This document shows positions 44,869 to 54,000 of a DNA stretch of 64,000 bases, piece after piece. The DNA is taken from positions 3,684,501 through 3,748,500 of the forward strand of contig NZ_CP062253.1 in NCBI RefSeq assembly GCF_014863585.1. The letters run 5' to 3'. Origin of the DNA: Pseudomonas gozinkensis (GTDB taxonomy: Bacteria > Pseudomonadota > Gammaproteobacteria > Pseudomonadales > Pseudomonadaceae). The notes under the pieces are model-generated. The model was not told where the DNA came from. It worked only from the letters and a program-made list of their open reading frames with translations, and made no database searches. The number at the start of each line of letters is the position of its first letter. The stretch's first letter is position 1. A program made the translations under genes and the position numbers.

Positions 44869-47216
44869 TGCAGCGGCACCGCTTTGATCGTCGCGCGCGG
44901 GCCGGACACCGGCGCCGGCACGCCTTGGGCAGTGGCCGGCAATTGCGGCGCCTGCATGTCCGGCATCGCCCAGCTACGTTCCGGTTGCAGACCGCCCTGA
45001 GCGCGGCGCATGAAGTCGTAGCGGTTAAGCGTGATGCTGCGCCCCGCCGCGCTGTCGCGAATGATGTACGGGCGCAGGAACACCATCAGGTTGGTCTTGG
45101 TGATCGAGCGGCGTTCGTTGCGAAACAGCGCGCCAATCCCCGGAATACTCGACAACCAAGGCACCGCGTCATTGCTCTGGCTGTAGCCGTCCTGCAGCAG
45201 ACCGCCGAGCACCATGATCTGCCCGTCGTCGAGCAGGATGCTGGTGTCGAGCGCGCGTTTGCTGGTGACGATCCCCGCCGAATTGGCCGCCGCCGAGGCG
45301 CGTTCGTCGATGCTGCTGACTTCCTGATAGATGTCGAGCTTCACCGTGCCGCCCTCGGAAATCTGCGGCCGCACGTTGAGCTTCAGACCGACCTCTTCAC
45401 GGGTCACGGTCTGGAACGGATTGTTGCTGGTGCCCCCGCCGCCGGTGACGTAACTGCCGCTGACAAACGGGATGGTCTGGCCGACGAAAATGCTCGCGGC
45501 TTCGTTGTCCAGGGTCAGCAGGTTCGGCGTCGACAGCACGTTGGTGCCGCCCTTGCTCTTCAGGGCCCGGGCCAGCACTTTCAGGTCGAGGATCTTGCCG
45601 ATGCCGGGGATATCGACGGTGCCGTTGACGTAGCCGAGGTTCAGACCTTGCGGGAGCACATCGAGGCTGGTCTTGCCATTGACGTTGATCCCCGAACCAC
45701 CGAGGTTGGCCCCGCCGATCACGCCTTTGCCGCCGAGATTGCCGGTCTGCCATTGCACGCCGAATTCGCTGGCGTCGTCTTCGCCGACCTCGACGATCAG
45801 GCTTTCGATTACTACTTGCGCGCGGCGCTGGTCGAGCAGGTCGATGACTTCGCGCAGGTTGCGATACAGCGGCTCCGGCGCGGAAATCAGCAATGTGTTA
45901 GTGGTCGCGTCCGCCTGAATGGTCACGCCGCCAGCGCTGAACGCGACGTTCTGTTCACTGCTTTGAGCATTGCTGCTGCCACTGGTGGCGCTGCTGCCCT
46001 GAGCGTAACTGCCGCCGGTGCTGCCGCTGTTGGTGGTCGACGTGCTGCCGTTGCTTTGCGTGCCGCTCTGGCCGTTCTGCCCACCGCCCAAATTGGTGGA
46101 GCTGCCCATGTTGCTGAGCACCGAGCGCGCATTGTCGCTGGTGCCGCTGTCGCTCTCGCCGGTCAACAACCCGCGCAGGGCCTGGGCCAGTTTGCCGGCC
46201 TGAGCGTTGCGCAGATACACCACGTGCAGGTTGCTCGGATTGCTTTGCGCGTTGTCGAGTTTGTAGATCAGGTTGCGCGCCAGCTCCGTGCGCTCCGGGC
46301 TGCCGGCGCGGATGATGATGGTGTTGGAGCGCGGGTCACCGATCACGGCGATTTTCTGGGTCGGGTCATTGCCCGGCGCGTCGAGCAGGTCGGCGACCAT
46401 CGGCGCGATGTCGGCGGCGATGCCGTTCTGGATCTGCACCACGTCAGTGTCGATGGCGCTCGGAGTGTCGATGCCCTGAATCAGTTGCGCGACTCGCGTG
46501 AGGTTCTCGGCGTAGTCGGTGACGACAATGGTGTTGTTGCCCGGATAGGCGTTGATCGGGTTGTTCGGTGACACGATCGGGCGCAGCACCGGGATCAGGT
46601 TCACCGCGTTCTCGTATTGCAGGCGGAACGTGCGGGTAAGCATGCCGTTGCCGGCCGGTTTGTCGGCGCTGTAGATCGGCCCGCCGAGCAACTTGGCATC
46701 GGCCTCCGGCACCACCTGCGCCACGCCGCCGACGTCCACCACGCTGAAACCCTGCATGCGCAGCGCCGCCAGCAGCATGTCGTAGGCCTGATGCGCCGGC
46801 ACCTGGCCTTCGGAGACCAGCGTCAGATTGCCCTTGACCCGTGGATCGACCAGAAACTGCTGGCCGGTGGAGCGCGACAACGCCCGCACCACCGCTTGAA
46901 TATCGGCATCGACAAAATTCAGCGTCACCGGTTGATCGCCCAACGGGTTGGCCGGCAACGTCGTGCCCCGCGCCGAGCCGCCACTGCGAGCGCGTTCGGT
47001 GATGTTGTGCAATTGCTTCGGCGCGGGTCTGGCCTGAGCCTGCGCCCGTTCGCGGTCGAGCACCGCGTCGCCACTGCGCTGGGTGTTGGCCAGCGGCCGG
47101 CCGAGTTCGCTGTCCACCAGCAGCGGCGGTTGATTCGGTGGCGTGGTGTTGCTGCACGCGCTCAATGCCATCAACAGCATCGGCAACGCCATGCGTTTGG
47201 ATCCTGACCCCTTCAT
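44865..47216 (-). CDS. hxcQ: T2SS secretin GspD, self-piloting lipoprotein type (HxcQ)
   Basis: The outer-membrane channel, 783 residues. The signal peptide ends in a lipobox L-S-A-C with Cys21 and Ser22 at +2, so the secretin is itself lipidated and should reach the outer membrane without a pilotin, as shown for P. aeruginosa HxcQ. Periplasmic N domains start at [21 protein letters not shown] Ser/Gly/Asn-rich insertion of about 65 residues lies inside the third N domain (around [20 protein letters not shown]). The conserved secretin core includes [20 protein letters not shown] and [20 protein letters not shown]. Confidence 0.94.
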   Translation of the reverse strand: MKGSGSKRMALPMLLMALSACSNTTPPNQPPLLVDSELGRPLANTQRSGDAVLDRERAQAQARPAPKQLHNITERARSGGSARGTTLPANPLGDQPVTLNFVDADIQAVVRALSRSTGQQFLVDPRVKGNLTLVSEGQVPAHQAYDMLLAALRMQGFSVVDVGGVAQVVPEADAKLLGGPIYSADKPAGNGMLTRTFRLQYENAVNLIPVLRPIVSPNNPINAYPGNNTIVVTDYAENLTRVAQLIQGIDTPSAIDTDVVQIQNGIAADIAPMVADLLDAPGNDPTQKIAVIGDPRSNTIIIRAGSPERTELARNLIYKLDNAQSNPSNLHVVYLRNAQAGKLAQALRGLLTGESDSGTSDNARSVLSNMGSSTNLGGGQNGQSGTQSNGSTSTTNSGSTGGSYAQGSSATSGSSNAQSSEQNVAFSAGGVTIQADATTNTLLISAPEPLYRNLREVIDLLDQRRAQVVIESLIVEVGEDDASEFGVQWQTGNLGGKGVIGGANLGGSGINVNGKTSLDVLPQGLNLGYVNGTVDIPGIGKILDLKVLARALKSKGGTNVLSTPNLLTLDNEAASIFVGQTIPFVSGSYVTGGGGTSNNPFQTVTREEVGLKLNVRPQISEGGTVKLDIYQEVSSIDERASAAANSAGIVTSKRALDTSILLDDGQIMVLGGLLQDGYSQSNDAVPWLSSIPGIGALFRNERRSITKTNLMVFLRPYIIRDSAAGRSITLNRYDFMRRAQGGLQPERSWAMPDMQAPQLPATAQGVPAPVSGPRATIKAVPLQ

Positions 47217-47758
47217 GAAGCTTCCTTAGCGCCCAGCGCCTGATCCATGCGTACGGTGCCCGACAGAGTGCCGGCGGTGTCATCGGTCGCGGCGTCGTCT
47301 GCGCGTTGCAGACGGGCCTCGACCACTTGCAGTGAAAAATTCCGCGGTTGGCTCAGCAGCCAGTCGAGCACGGCGTCGGCCGGTGCCGCGTCGAAGGTCA
47401 ACTGCCAGCCGGCGGAAGCGGCCGCCAATTGGTAATGGCCACCCAGTCCGCTGGCCTGCAAGGTCTGTTGCAGCGACTGCCCAAGGTTCTGCCCATCCGG
47501 GCGCACGCTGACGTCGCGCAACAGCACTTCCAGCGCTTCGGCCTGGGCGCGCAGTTTTGGCGTTTCGACTTGCGACGCGGCGATCTTCTTCAGCGGCGGC
47601 TGAACCAACGCCACCCACACAAACAGCCCCAGCAACAGCGCCGCCATGCCGCCGACCATGCGCTTTTCCCGCAAAGCCAACGGCTGCCAACGGGCCTGCA
47701 ACTGAGCGTTGAAGCGCTGCCAACCGGCGCGGTATTTCGCAAGCGAGGGGCTATTCAT
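47213..47758 (-). CDS. hxcZ: T2SS protein GspM (HxcZ)
   Basis: A bitopic inner-membrane protein of 181 residues that partners GspL. The start MNSPSLAKYRAGWQRFNAQL overlaps the GspL end by 8 bases; longer frames upstream are not supported. One membrane helix is present (MVGGMAALLLGLFVWVALVQ), then a coiled segment and a ferredoxin-like periplasmic domain with LLSQPRNFSLQVVEARLQRA, as in GspM. The stop overlaps the secretin start by 4 bases. Confidence 0.88.
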   Translation of the reverse strand: MNSPSLAKYRAGWQRFNAQLQARWQPLALREKRMVGGMAALLLGLFVWVALVQPPLKKIAASQVETPKLRAQAEALEVLLRDVSVRPDGQNLGQSLQQTLQASGLGGHYQLAAASAGWQLTFDAAPADAVLDWLLSQPRNFSLQVVEARLQRADDAATDDTAGTLSGTVRMDQALGAKEAS

Positions 47759-48896
47759 CTTCGGCTCCGCTGCTGTCGTCGTTGTCGGTGGCGGCGGTCG
47801 CCTCGCCGGCCGGGCGCAGGACCCAGCCGTCGTCATTCGGGCTGATGCTGATGCCGGCCTGGGCCAGCGTGGCTTGCCAATCCTTGTCGTTGCCCGAACG
47901 CCGGGCCTCGGGCAGCAGACTCAGTTGCAACGCACCGTCGACAAACTCCAGACGCTGCACCGTGCCCGCCATGGACGGCATGCCGCTGCCGGCCTGCAAC
48001 ACCAGCCGCGTGAAATCCTGACCCGGCGCATCCGCCGCGCCTTGCTGGCGCGCCGTGATTTGCTGACGGGCCTGTTGCAGCGGATTGAGGATCACCGGCA
48101 ACTCGGGAAACGCCTGCTTCACCCGCTGCGCCATCTTCGCCTTGAGCTGCTGGCCCTGCCCGGCCTCGCGAGCGGCGTACAGGTTCAAACCGATCACCCA
48201 CACCGCCAACGCCAGCGCACAGCAACCGAGCGCCCTGCCCCAGCCGCGATGTTCGGTGCCCGGTTGCTGGAGGCCACCGTGCAAGCCCCAGTTCGGCAAC
48301 GGGCCGGAGCAGCGTTGTGTGTCGGGCAATGTCGATTGCACCGCCTCAGGCGCGCCGTCACCGATCCAGTGCGCCGGCAGACCGGTTTCCAGCAGCCACG
48401 CTTCGTCGATCATCGGCTGCACCTGCGCCGCATTCGGGCCGTGGCGCAGCAACAGATGATCGTCGTGCAGGCAGCCGATACCGCCCGCCATCACCGGCAA
48501 ACTGTAGGCCGCCGGGTACAGGCCTTTGAGGTTCAAACCGTATTGCCCGAGGTGCTGCAAATCCTTGCGTGCTACCCAGGCAATCTGCACCTGGCCGGTT
48601 TCGTTGCGAGCACTGTGGGCGATATGCATCTCGGCGCTATCACCGAGCATCAAGGCCTGCGCTGCACATTGCACCGCCGCAGCGGTTTTGCTCGCGGGCA
48701 ACGGCGGCAGATCGATGCTCGCCAACAGGCTGTCTGACGGGTGCAGAAAGCACACCAGCGGCTGCTTCGGCAGTGCGCCAAGCCGCACGCGTTCCTGGCG
48801 AGTGACCTGCCCCTGACGATCCAGCCACGCGCAATCCACTTCACTGTCGAGACTCAGCTCCGCCAGCGGCGGCAAACTCACGCGCAACTGGCTCAT
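47751..48896 (-). CDS. hxcY: T2SS protein GspL (HxcY)
   Basis: A 381-residue protein that couples the ATPase to the platform. The N-terminal 220 or so residues are cytoplasmic, with an actin-like fold. One membrane helix follows (ALGCCALALAVWVIGLNLYA), then a periplasmic domain. The acidic C-terminus (DNDDSSGAEDE) is unusual. The 4-base overlap with gspK upstream and the overlap with gspM downstream place it in the operon order K-L-M. Confidence 0.87.
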   Translation of the reverse strand: MSQLRVSLPPLAELSLDSEVDCAWLDRQGQVTRQERVRLGALPKQPLVCFLHPSDSLLASIDLPPLPASKTAAAVQCAAQALMLGDSAEMHIAHSARNETGQVQIAWVARKDLQHLGQYGLNLKGLYPAAYSLPVMAGGIGCLHDDHLLLRHGPNAAQVQPMIDEAWLLETGLPAHWIGDGAPEAVQSTLPDTQRCSGPLPNWGLHGGLQQPGTEHRGWGRALGCCALALAVWVIGLNLYAAREAGQGQQLKAKMAQRVKQAFPELPVILNPLQQARQQITARQQGAADAPGQDFTRLVLQAGSGMPSMAGTVQRLEFVDGALQLSLLPEARRSGNDKDWQATLAQAGISISPNDDGWVLRPAGEATAATDNDDSSGAEDE

Positions 48897-49846
48897 ACGC
48901 CCACCCGTGACCAGATCACTTGCGGCAAGCGGTCTTCACTGCGATGCAACAACGCATCGAGGCTGACCCGCCGCTGATCCCGCCGCGCCTGCCCGCGCAG
49001 CCGGAACCAGTCGCTGGTGATGCCGACCTTGACGCTGGTGATCTCCAGTTGCGGCAGTCGCAGGCGATTGACGAAATCCCCGCGGTTGATAAACCAGCGC
49101 CCGGCGTCACGCTCATTGATCAACGCCTGCGCCCGCTCCAGCGACAGCCCCGGCACATAAGCCGCGAGCACCGGCGCCGTGGCCGTGTTGCCGTTGAGCC
49201 AGGTGGTCGCCGGAATCACCGTCAGGTACGGCGCGAGTTTCGCCAGCACCGCATCGTTGACCCCGTCGACACTGCGCAAATCATCAAGCGTGCGCAGCAT
49301 TGGCAAGGTCGGCGGTTGCGGTTTGCGCGAAGCGGACGGCGACGTGGCGCGCCCACTGTCGAAGGTGTTTTTCGCCACAGGCTTGTCCACCACTTGGGCA
49401 TTCAACAGGTGCGGATACGAGCCGATCACCCGCTGACTGATGCGCCGGCTCAAGCCGCTGCTGACACCAATCAACTCGCACAAACGCTCGAACGCCTGCA
49501 CCTGCGCGTCATCGATCCGCTCGTTGGCCACCAGATTGCGCAGGTTGAACTTGCCCTGCTCGTCCTCCAGCCGCCCCTCGAAACCCTGGGTGTTCAACCG
49601 CTGCGCCCACGGCTGATCGAGGCGGGTCAACGGATCGCGCTGCCGCGCATCCCACAACAATTGCCGGCTGATCTCCAACCCGCCGTGCAGCACCCAGCGG
49701 CCCTGCACGCGCAGTTGTTCGGCCTCCAGCGCCCGGGTCGAAACGCTCTGGCGGGTCAGCATGCCGGCGGCGATCACCGCGACCACCGCCGCAATCAGCA
49801 GCGCACTGATGATCGCCATCCCCTGCTGGTTCGATTGGCTGTTCAT
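48893..49846 (-). CDS. hxcX: T2SS minor pseudopilin GspK (HxcX)
   Basis: A large minor pseudopilin of 317 residues that caps the pseudopilus with GspI and GspJ. The prepilin site is QQG-MAIISALLIAAVVAVI; position +5 of the mature chain is Ser rather than Glu, which is normal for GspK. The globular part contains DEQGKFNLRNL and LPLWLN-like AATTWLNGNTATAPVLAAYV, with the helix-hairpin-helix VNDAVLAKLAPYLT usual for the family. It begins 8 bases after the gspG stop. Confidence 0.92.
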   Translation of the reverse strand: MNSQSNQQGMAIISALLIAAVVAVIAAGMLTRQSVSTRALEAEQLRVQGRWVLHGGLEISRQLLWDARQRDPLTRLDQPWAQRLNTQGFEGRLEDEQGKFNLRNLVANERIDDAQVQAFERLCELIGVSSGLSRRISQRVIGSYPHLLNAQVVDKPVAKNTFDSGRATSPSASRKPQPPTLPMLRTLDDLRSVDGVNDAVLAKLAPYLTVIPATTWLNGNTATAPVLAAYVPGLSLERAQALINERDAGRWFINRGDFVNRLRLPQLEITSVKVGITSDWFRLRGQARRDQRRVSLDALLHRSEDRLPQVIWSRVGV

Positions 49847-49854
49847 GACCGGCC

Positions 49855-50313
49855 TTACAACTGCCAGGAACCGATGTCGGCATTCACACCGTCGCCGTCA
49901 GGCTGGCCGTCGGCGCCGAGGGAAAAGATGTCGATCTCGCCGTTGGCACCGGGATTGAGGTACTGATAAGGACGACCCCACGGGTCATTCGGCAGGCGCT
50001 CCAGGTACGAGCGCCAGTTGGTGTTCTTCGCATCGGCCGGCCGCTCCACCAACACCTTCAGACCCTGGCTCTGGCTCGGGTAAGTGCCGTGATCGAGGCG
50101 ATACAGCTTCAGCGCCTGCATCAACCCGCCAATGTCCTGCTTCGCCGCCGTGGCCCGCGCCTGATCCGGCCGGTCGAGCACCTTGGGCACCACCATCGCC
50201 GCCAGAATCCCGAGAATCACCACCACCACCATGATCTCGATCAGCGTGAAACCCTGCTGCCCACGGGGCATCCGGCTCGGTCGACTGGGTTGTTTGAACT
50301 GCGCGATATCCAT
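49855..50313 (-). CDS. hxcT: T2SS major pseudopilin GspG (HxcT)
   Basis: The major pseudopilus subunit, 152 residues from MDIAQFKQPS (after AGGGAATGACG); a longer in-frame start adds 15 doubtful residues. The prepilin peptidase site is RGQQG-FTLIEIMVVVVIL with Glu at +5. GspG motifs follow: LKLYRLDHGTYPSQSQGL, LERLPNDPWGRPYQYLNPG and FSLGADGQPDGDGVNADIGS, the last being the calcium site. The leader before the cleavage site is long (about 22 residues). It is the first gene of the seven-gene operon. Confidence 0.93.
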   Translation of the reverse strand: MDIAQFKQPSRPSRMPRGQQGFTLIEIMVVVVILGILAAMVVPKVLDRPDQARATAAKQDIGGLMQALKLYRLDHGTYPSQSQGLKVLVERPADAKNTNWRSYLERLPNDPWGRPYQYLNPGANGEIDIFSLGADGQPDGDGVNADIGSWQL

Positions 50314-50460
50314 CTCGTCATTCCCTGGCTTGATTCGATTCGACGCGCAGTGTTGCAAGAAGATATGTCAGGGATGTTGAAAATCCTCGGGAGAAACTGT
50401 CATGTAAAAAGCAGTTGAGCGGCGACTGCCCGGTCACCGCCCCGACTCACGCGACACCTG

Positions 50461-51381
50461 TCACTGCGTGCCTGCATAAGTACCTTTCACTGGGTTGGAG
50501 GACTGCCACCGACCCACCACCTGTTCGCCGCTGAAAAACTGAAAACTGGCGCTGCCACCCTGTACGGTGGGCATGGTCACCCGGATGATCGGGGCCACAA
50601 GCCCCCCCGACACGTTGTAGAAATCCCGTTGATTGTATTGAGCATCCGGCAAGCCGCTGCCCGTATAGAAGAACGCCCACAACGGCACGGTGCGATGAAT
50701 GTTCTGCGGCCAGATATCGCTGACCACTTCGTTCCAGCCCTGAAACGAGGTGGCCCCCAACAACGCCATTGCGCGAACGCCTTCGATATAGGCTGACGCC
50801 GCGTGATCGCCTGCGGTCGTTTCGCGAACATTGAAGCCGCATTGCGCGTTGTTGGTCCGGTAGTTGTTCAACCATTGTTGGGCCGTAGTAATTCCGGAAA
50901 GATGGCAAGGACGGCTGGTGAGCGGTTGGGAAGAAAGCGCGCCGCAGCCGTTCTCCGAGCGCGAATTGGAACTCGCATTCAGGGGGAAAATGCAGAACAC
51001 GTCGATATCCCTTTTATCTACCGGACTGTCGAAGATCGGATAGACAAAGTAGCCATTGTTGTAGAGAAAACTTCGGAAGGTCGAATCGCGCCGCAACCAG
51101 GACCAGGACACGCCGCCACGCTGCACAGCAGTCGGGCTCGGATTCCAGACATGGTAGGCCGTCGACTTCACGGTCGCCCTCCCCATGACACCCGAACAAA
51201 GAAACGCTGGCCGTCTTGGGTTACCGCAATCGACTCGAGTGTCGTTGTAAAGCGCCTGGAGCTTGGCCGCCGTAGAGGCGCCGTCAAGGGTAGCTTGCTG
51301 AATCTGCAGTTCATCCGGGACCTGCTGCTGTATGGTGCAGCCAACCAACAGGCACAGCATTACAACCGTGAGCATTCTCAT
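50461..51381 (-). CDS. Halovibrin-like lipoprotein (HvnA family)
   Basis: A secreted or lipid-anchored protein of 306 residues. The signal peptide ends in lipobox L-V-G-C with Cys15. I recognise the halovibrin pattern from ALYNDTRVDCGNPRRPAFLC, SGVMGRAT, AYHVWNPSPTAVQRGGVSWS and QRDFYNVSGGLVAPIIRVTM. Vibrio fischeri halovibrins were reported as NAD-acting secreted enzymes; activity here is not shown. It sits between hxcT and hxcV, where P. aeruginosa has no gene, and is a possible cargo or accessory factor of this T2SS. The family assignment rests on motif memory, not a search. Confidence 0.6.
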   Translation of the reverse strand: MRMLTVVMLCLLVGCTIQQQVPDELQIQQATLDGASTAAKLQALYNDTRVDCGNPRRPAFLCSGVMGRATVKSTAYHVWNPSPTAVQRGGVSWSWLRRDSTFRSFLYNNGYFVYPIFDSPVDKRDIDVFCIFPLNASSNSRSENGCGALSSQPLTSRPCHLSGITTAQQWLNNYRTNNAQCGFNVRETTAGDHAASAYIEGVRAMALLGATSFQGWNEVVSDIWPQNIHRTVPLWAFFYTGSGLPDAQYNQRDFYNVSGGLVAPIIRVTMPTVQGGSASFQFFSGEQVVGRWQSSNPVKGTYAGTQ

Positions 51382-51523
51382 CAGTGAAATCCTTTTATCG
51401 ATTGGACGTTGCCAGCGACAGACAGAATTCCAACTGGCGAAAGCCCTGCAAAACCCTCTGCAAAAGAACCCGCCAGACAGAGCTTTTCCAGGGACGCCTC
51501 AATCAAATCTCACGGACATAAGT

Positions 51524-51553
51524 GTCGCTACTGTCAGATCTGACAGTAGCGAC
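51524..51553. repeat. Perfect 30-base palindrome
   Basis: GTCGCTACTGTCAGA is followed directly by its exact reverse complement, with no spacer. It lies between the divergent halovibrin-like gene (start 51381) and gspI (start 51642). There is no T-run, so it is not a standard terminator; an operator is the simplest reading. Confidence 0.85.
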
Positions 51554-51641
51554 CAACGGTCGAGCCTCCTCGGGAGTTTTGGTCAGCAATCGGTCAACTT
51601 CGAGGTTTACAGTGCGATGTCCTTCCCATCGAAATGTCCCG

Positions 51642-52019
51642 ATGCCCAGCAAAGCCCGACAAGCCGGATTCACCCTGATCGAAGTGCTGGTCGCACTGGC
51701 AATCATCGCCGTCGCCATGTCCGCCGCCGTGCGTGTGGCGGGGTTGATGACGCAGAGCAGCGGGATATTGCGCGATCGCTCGATTGCGATGATTGCGGCG
51801 CAGAGTCGGATGGCGGAGTTGCGTTTGGAGGGGCGATTGCCGATGGGGGTCAAGGTGATGGAGTGTGATCAGGGGCGGTTGTTGTTGCGGTGTGAGCAGG
51901 TGATTGGGGGGGTGGAGAATGGGCGGTTGCTTAAGGTTGGTGTGCAAGTCTTTGATCGCAGTAAGGAAACGCCACCGCTAGCGAGGCTGGAGACGTTGCT
52001 CAACAGGCCGCAGGACTGA
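51642..52019 (+). CDS. hxcV: T2SS minor pseudopilin GspI (HxcV)
   Basis: A minor pseudopilin of 125 residues, on the plus strand away from the other T2SS operon. The prepilin site is RQAG-FTLIEVLVALAIIAV with Glu at +5. The motif SSGILRDRSIAMIAAQSRMA followed by ELRLEGRLP is that of GspI (A-x-W-x-A-x-N-x-x-x-x-L-R-L). I start it at MPSKARQAG because the longer frame crosses the palindrome. It marks the left boundary of the inserted island; in P. aeruginosa it is next to hxcP. Confidence 0.9.
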   Translation: MPSKARQAGFTLIEVLVALAIIAVAMSAAVRVAGLMTQSSGILRDRSIAMIAAQSRMAELRLEGRLPMGVKVMECDQGRLLLRCEQVIGGVENGRLLKVGVQVFDRSKETPPLARLETLLNRPQD

Positions 52020-52160
52020 CACTCCCCTTGCCGTCAGGCGTTCTACCTTTCTGGTCTCCAGCGCATGAATTACCGGAAGTGGCCAGGATGACTATTCTGT
52101 TGACTCCCCCCGGCCGATAATTGCCAGTCGATGCCGCTAAACGGGGCAATGGAGTGCGAG

Positions 52161-52634
52161 ATGAAAATTATCGCTTTTTTGGCAATCTATCTCGCCGGCG
52201 GGGTTGCCCTGTTTCCCCTCCTCGACCTCTTTCGTCCGGTAGGCATTTCTCTCGACCAGTTTTATTCGGAGTTTTACCTCAGCTCCGGCGCTGATGTGGC
52301 GCAACGTCTAAGCCTGAGCTTCATCTACGCAAGCGTGTTTCATCTGGGGTGGGCTGCCCTGTTTTCTGAATCCGCAAAAAGCTGGGTGTACACGACCAAC
52401 ATCAAAGACCTTTGCTATCTCGCCTTACGGTGTTTGAGCTTTTTTTGCATCAGCCTGATGACGCTTGGACTGGTCGGGAAAAGCGCGCAGAAAGTGCCCG
52501 CTACAGAGTTTCATCAATATTTTCATTTTCTGGTTATCTGCATGCTCGCGGGCGTTTGGGCGTGGGAGCTCAAGAATTTTTTGATAGCCGTCATTCATTA
52601 CGCCGCAAGAAAAATCAGGGGAGCGACTGAATGA
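52161..52634 (+). CDS. Small polytopic membrane protein, unknown
   Basis: A protein of 157 residues with about four membrane helices: IIAFLAIYLAGGVALFPLL, LSFIYASVFHLGWAALF, the segment LALRCLSFFCISLMTLGLVG, and FLVICMLAGVWAWELKNFLI. The start ATG follows GGAG with a 6-base gap; an upstream in-frame ATG is less likely. I do not recognise a family. Codon use is less GC-biased than in the T2SS genes. It is the first gene of the inserted island. Confidence 0.65.
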   Translation: MKIIAFLAIYLAGGVALFPLLDLFRPVGISLDQFYSEFYLSSGADVAQRLSLSFIYASVFHLGWAALFSESAKSWVYTTNIKDLCYLALRCLSFFCISLMTLGLVGKSAQKVPATEFHQYFHFLVICMLAGVWAWELKNFLIAVIHYAARKIRGATE

Positions 52635-52760
52635 GAGAAGCCAGATTTATTTCCAGACAGGAAAATTGGCCTTCTTTTTTCACCTGTTTAATCAATTCCC
52701 ACGACCCCGTTTAAAGACACCCACCGTTACCTCCTCAAGGCTACAACGCCTTGCGTCATT

Positions 52761-53051
52761 GCCTACGACTACGCCAGAATCCGCCGGCTTGTGCGTCTGG
52801 GGTGCGGGTCTTATCGTTTCCGGGTCACTGAAAAACAGTGATCGGGTTTGGTAGCCCGACCTCCCATATGACGCATAACGTCACCTAGCGCAGACGCCCT
52901 TTCGGCATTTGTCTTATGGTGGCCATGCGCAGGGCGCCCTCGGGCGCGCCGGATTTTCCATATGGGCCGGTCTACCAACCTTCGTATGGCCACCACCACT
53001 CGTTTGGTAGCGAGAGTGATGGCTCCTTAAGTCCCATATGGAGCTACATCT
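52761..53051 (+). ncRNA. Structured leader of DUF6124 gene, copy 1
   Basis: A 291-base leader ending at the start codon of the DUF6124 gene. In order it has: an anchor shared with copy 2 (CTACGCCAGAATCCGCCGGC, 52769-52788); hairpin TCACTG-AAAAA-CAGTGA (52825-52841); segment A (52844-52870, GGGTTTGGTAG...CCCATATG); conserved TATGGTGGC then a GC hairpin with a CTCG loop (about 52932-52950); segment B (52959-52980, CATATGGGCCGG...CTACCAACC); segment C (53001-53045, GTTTGGTAGCGAG...CCCATATGGAGC), which contains the GGAG ribosome binding site. B can pair with A or with C. Short frames run through it (MVAMRRAPSG from 52916; MATTTRLVAR from 52985). Confidence 0.65.
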
Positions 53052-53414
53052 ATGTTCAAGCCAACACCAAACCCACCAGAAACCGATCCGGTCTCCCCCT
53101 ACAAATTCCCCGACTCCCGAACCCTCAACGAAGCCGCCGAACGCGCCCTCGACCACTACCTCACCCCACAACAACGCATCATGGGCAGCCACCACAAACA
53201 CGACCCCATGTATCTGGCCAACCCGGCCTACAACACCGAATCCTTGCTGGCCAATGCCAGCGAATCACTGGGATCGGCGAGCGAAATGCTTAACAACTTT
53301 GCGGCCACACTGGAGCCTGCTCATCGCAAGACTGCGATCGGGATTGCGCAGTTGGTGATGTTGAGTGAATTGGCGGTAAATCAGGCGTTGGATCATGTTG
53401 AGGTGAAGGCGTAA
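53052..53414 (+). CDS. DUF6124/DUF3077-type small protein, copy 1
   Basis: A soluble protein of 120 residues of a Pseudomonas-restricted family without known function. It has a proline-rich start MFKPTPNPPETDPVSPY, then NEAAERALDHYL, a variable middle, and a helical C-terminal half ESLLANASESLGSASEMLNN and GIAQLVMLSELAVNQALDHV. A GGAG site lies before the ATG, inside the structured leader. A clear paralogue lies at 54001-54387 in opposite orientation. The C-terminal helices look able to dimerise. Confidence 0.75.
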   Translation: MFKPTPNPPETDPVSPYKFPDSRTLNEAAERALDHYLTPQQRIMGSHHKHDPMYLANPAYNTESLLANASESLGSASEMLNNFAATLEPAHRKTAIGIAQLVMLSELAVNQALDHVEVKA

Positions 53415-53500
53415 GCGTCTGAGTGCTGTAGCTCAATAGACGAAAACAAAATGGCCGAGGTTGTCAGGTGTAACTGACTACCTCGGCCAAATGAGCATTT

Positions 53501-53788
53501 CTATTTTTTGCGGCACACCTCGACGTCATCCTGAGTCTTCAGGTCCGTGTCGATTCCCAAGCGATACCTGCAGTAATCAATAATCCACCCCCGCTCCTCT
53601 GCTGTCAGGCGTTCAACCTTCCTGATCTCTCCATCGTTGGCGTGGATGTTGTAGAACTTCATCTGAAACGTCGGGTGTTTCTTGATGAAGACAATGGTCT
53701 CGATGTCCCCGTCCTCAAGGGCTTCGTAGTAGCCGATGTAAAGCACCGTCGTTACGACGAGGATCGCTGCGATTAGAAACTTTTTCAT
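53501..53788 (-). CDS. Small exported or membrane-anchored protein, unknown
   Basis: A protein of 95 residues. N-terminal hydrophobic segment MKKFLIAAILVVTTVLYIGY is either a signal anchor or an uncleaved signal. The remainder is polar (IETIVFIKKHPTFQMKFYNI, then EERGWIIDYCRYRLGIDTDL) and contains two Cys. No family recognised. It sits between the two DUF6124 paralogues and reads in the same direction as the second. Confidence 0.6.
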   Translation of the reverse strand: MKKFLIAAILVVTTVLYIGYYEALEDGDIETIVFIKKHPTFQMKFYNIHANDGEIRKVERLTAEERGWIIDYCRYRLGIDTDLKTQDDVEVCRKK

Positions 53789-53873
53789 TCCGTTGGCGCC
53801 GATGGCAGAGGCTGAAGGGTTCTAGCATGAAAGGAGACTGATTGAATGCCAGAAAGTAAATCAGCCCCCATTT

Positions 53874-53986
53874 TTTGCTGCCAGCCCAGCTCCCACAGAT
53901 TTCAACGTCCTACACAATATCTGTAATTAACATAAATCCCTGCGGGAGCGACGGTCCGACGATTCGACTTGCTCGCGAAGGCGCCA
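53874..53986. repeat. Degenerate, mixed REP pair
   Basis: The left arm CCAGCCCAGCTCCCACAG (about 53881-53898) belongs to the GCTGGC type but is degenerate. The right arm CTGCGGGAGCGACGGTCCGA...TTGCTCGCGAAGG belongs to the GCGAGC type. The two arms are no longer fully complementary. Confidence 0.65.
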
Positions 53987-54000
53987 GAATTGACACCAGC

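Noticed and set aside
50397..50403. Exact CTGTCAT Pho half-site upstream of gspG
   Set aside because: It is on the strand opposite to the T2SS operon and has no partner 11 bases away, so I do not call it a Pho box.
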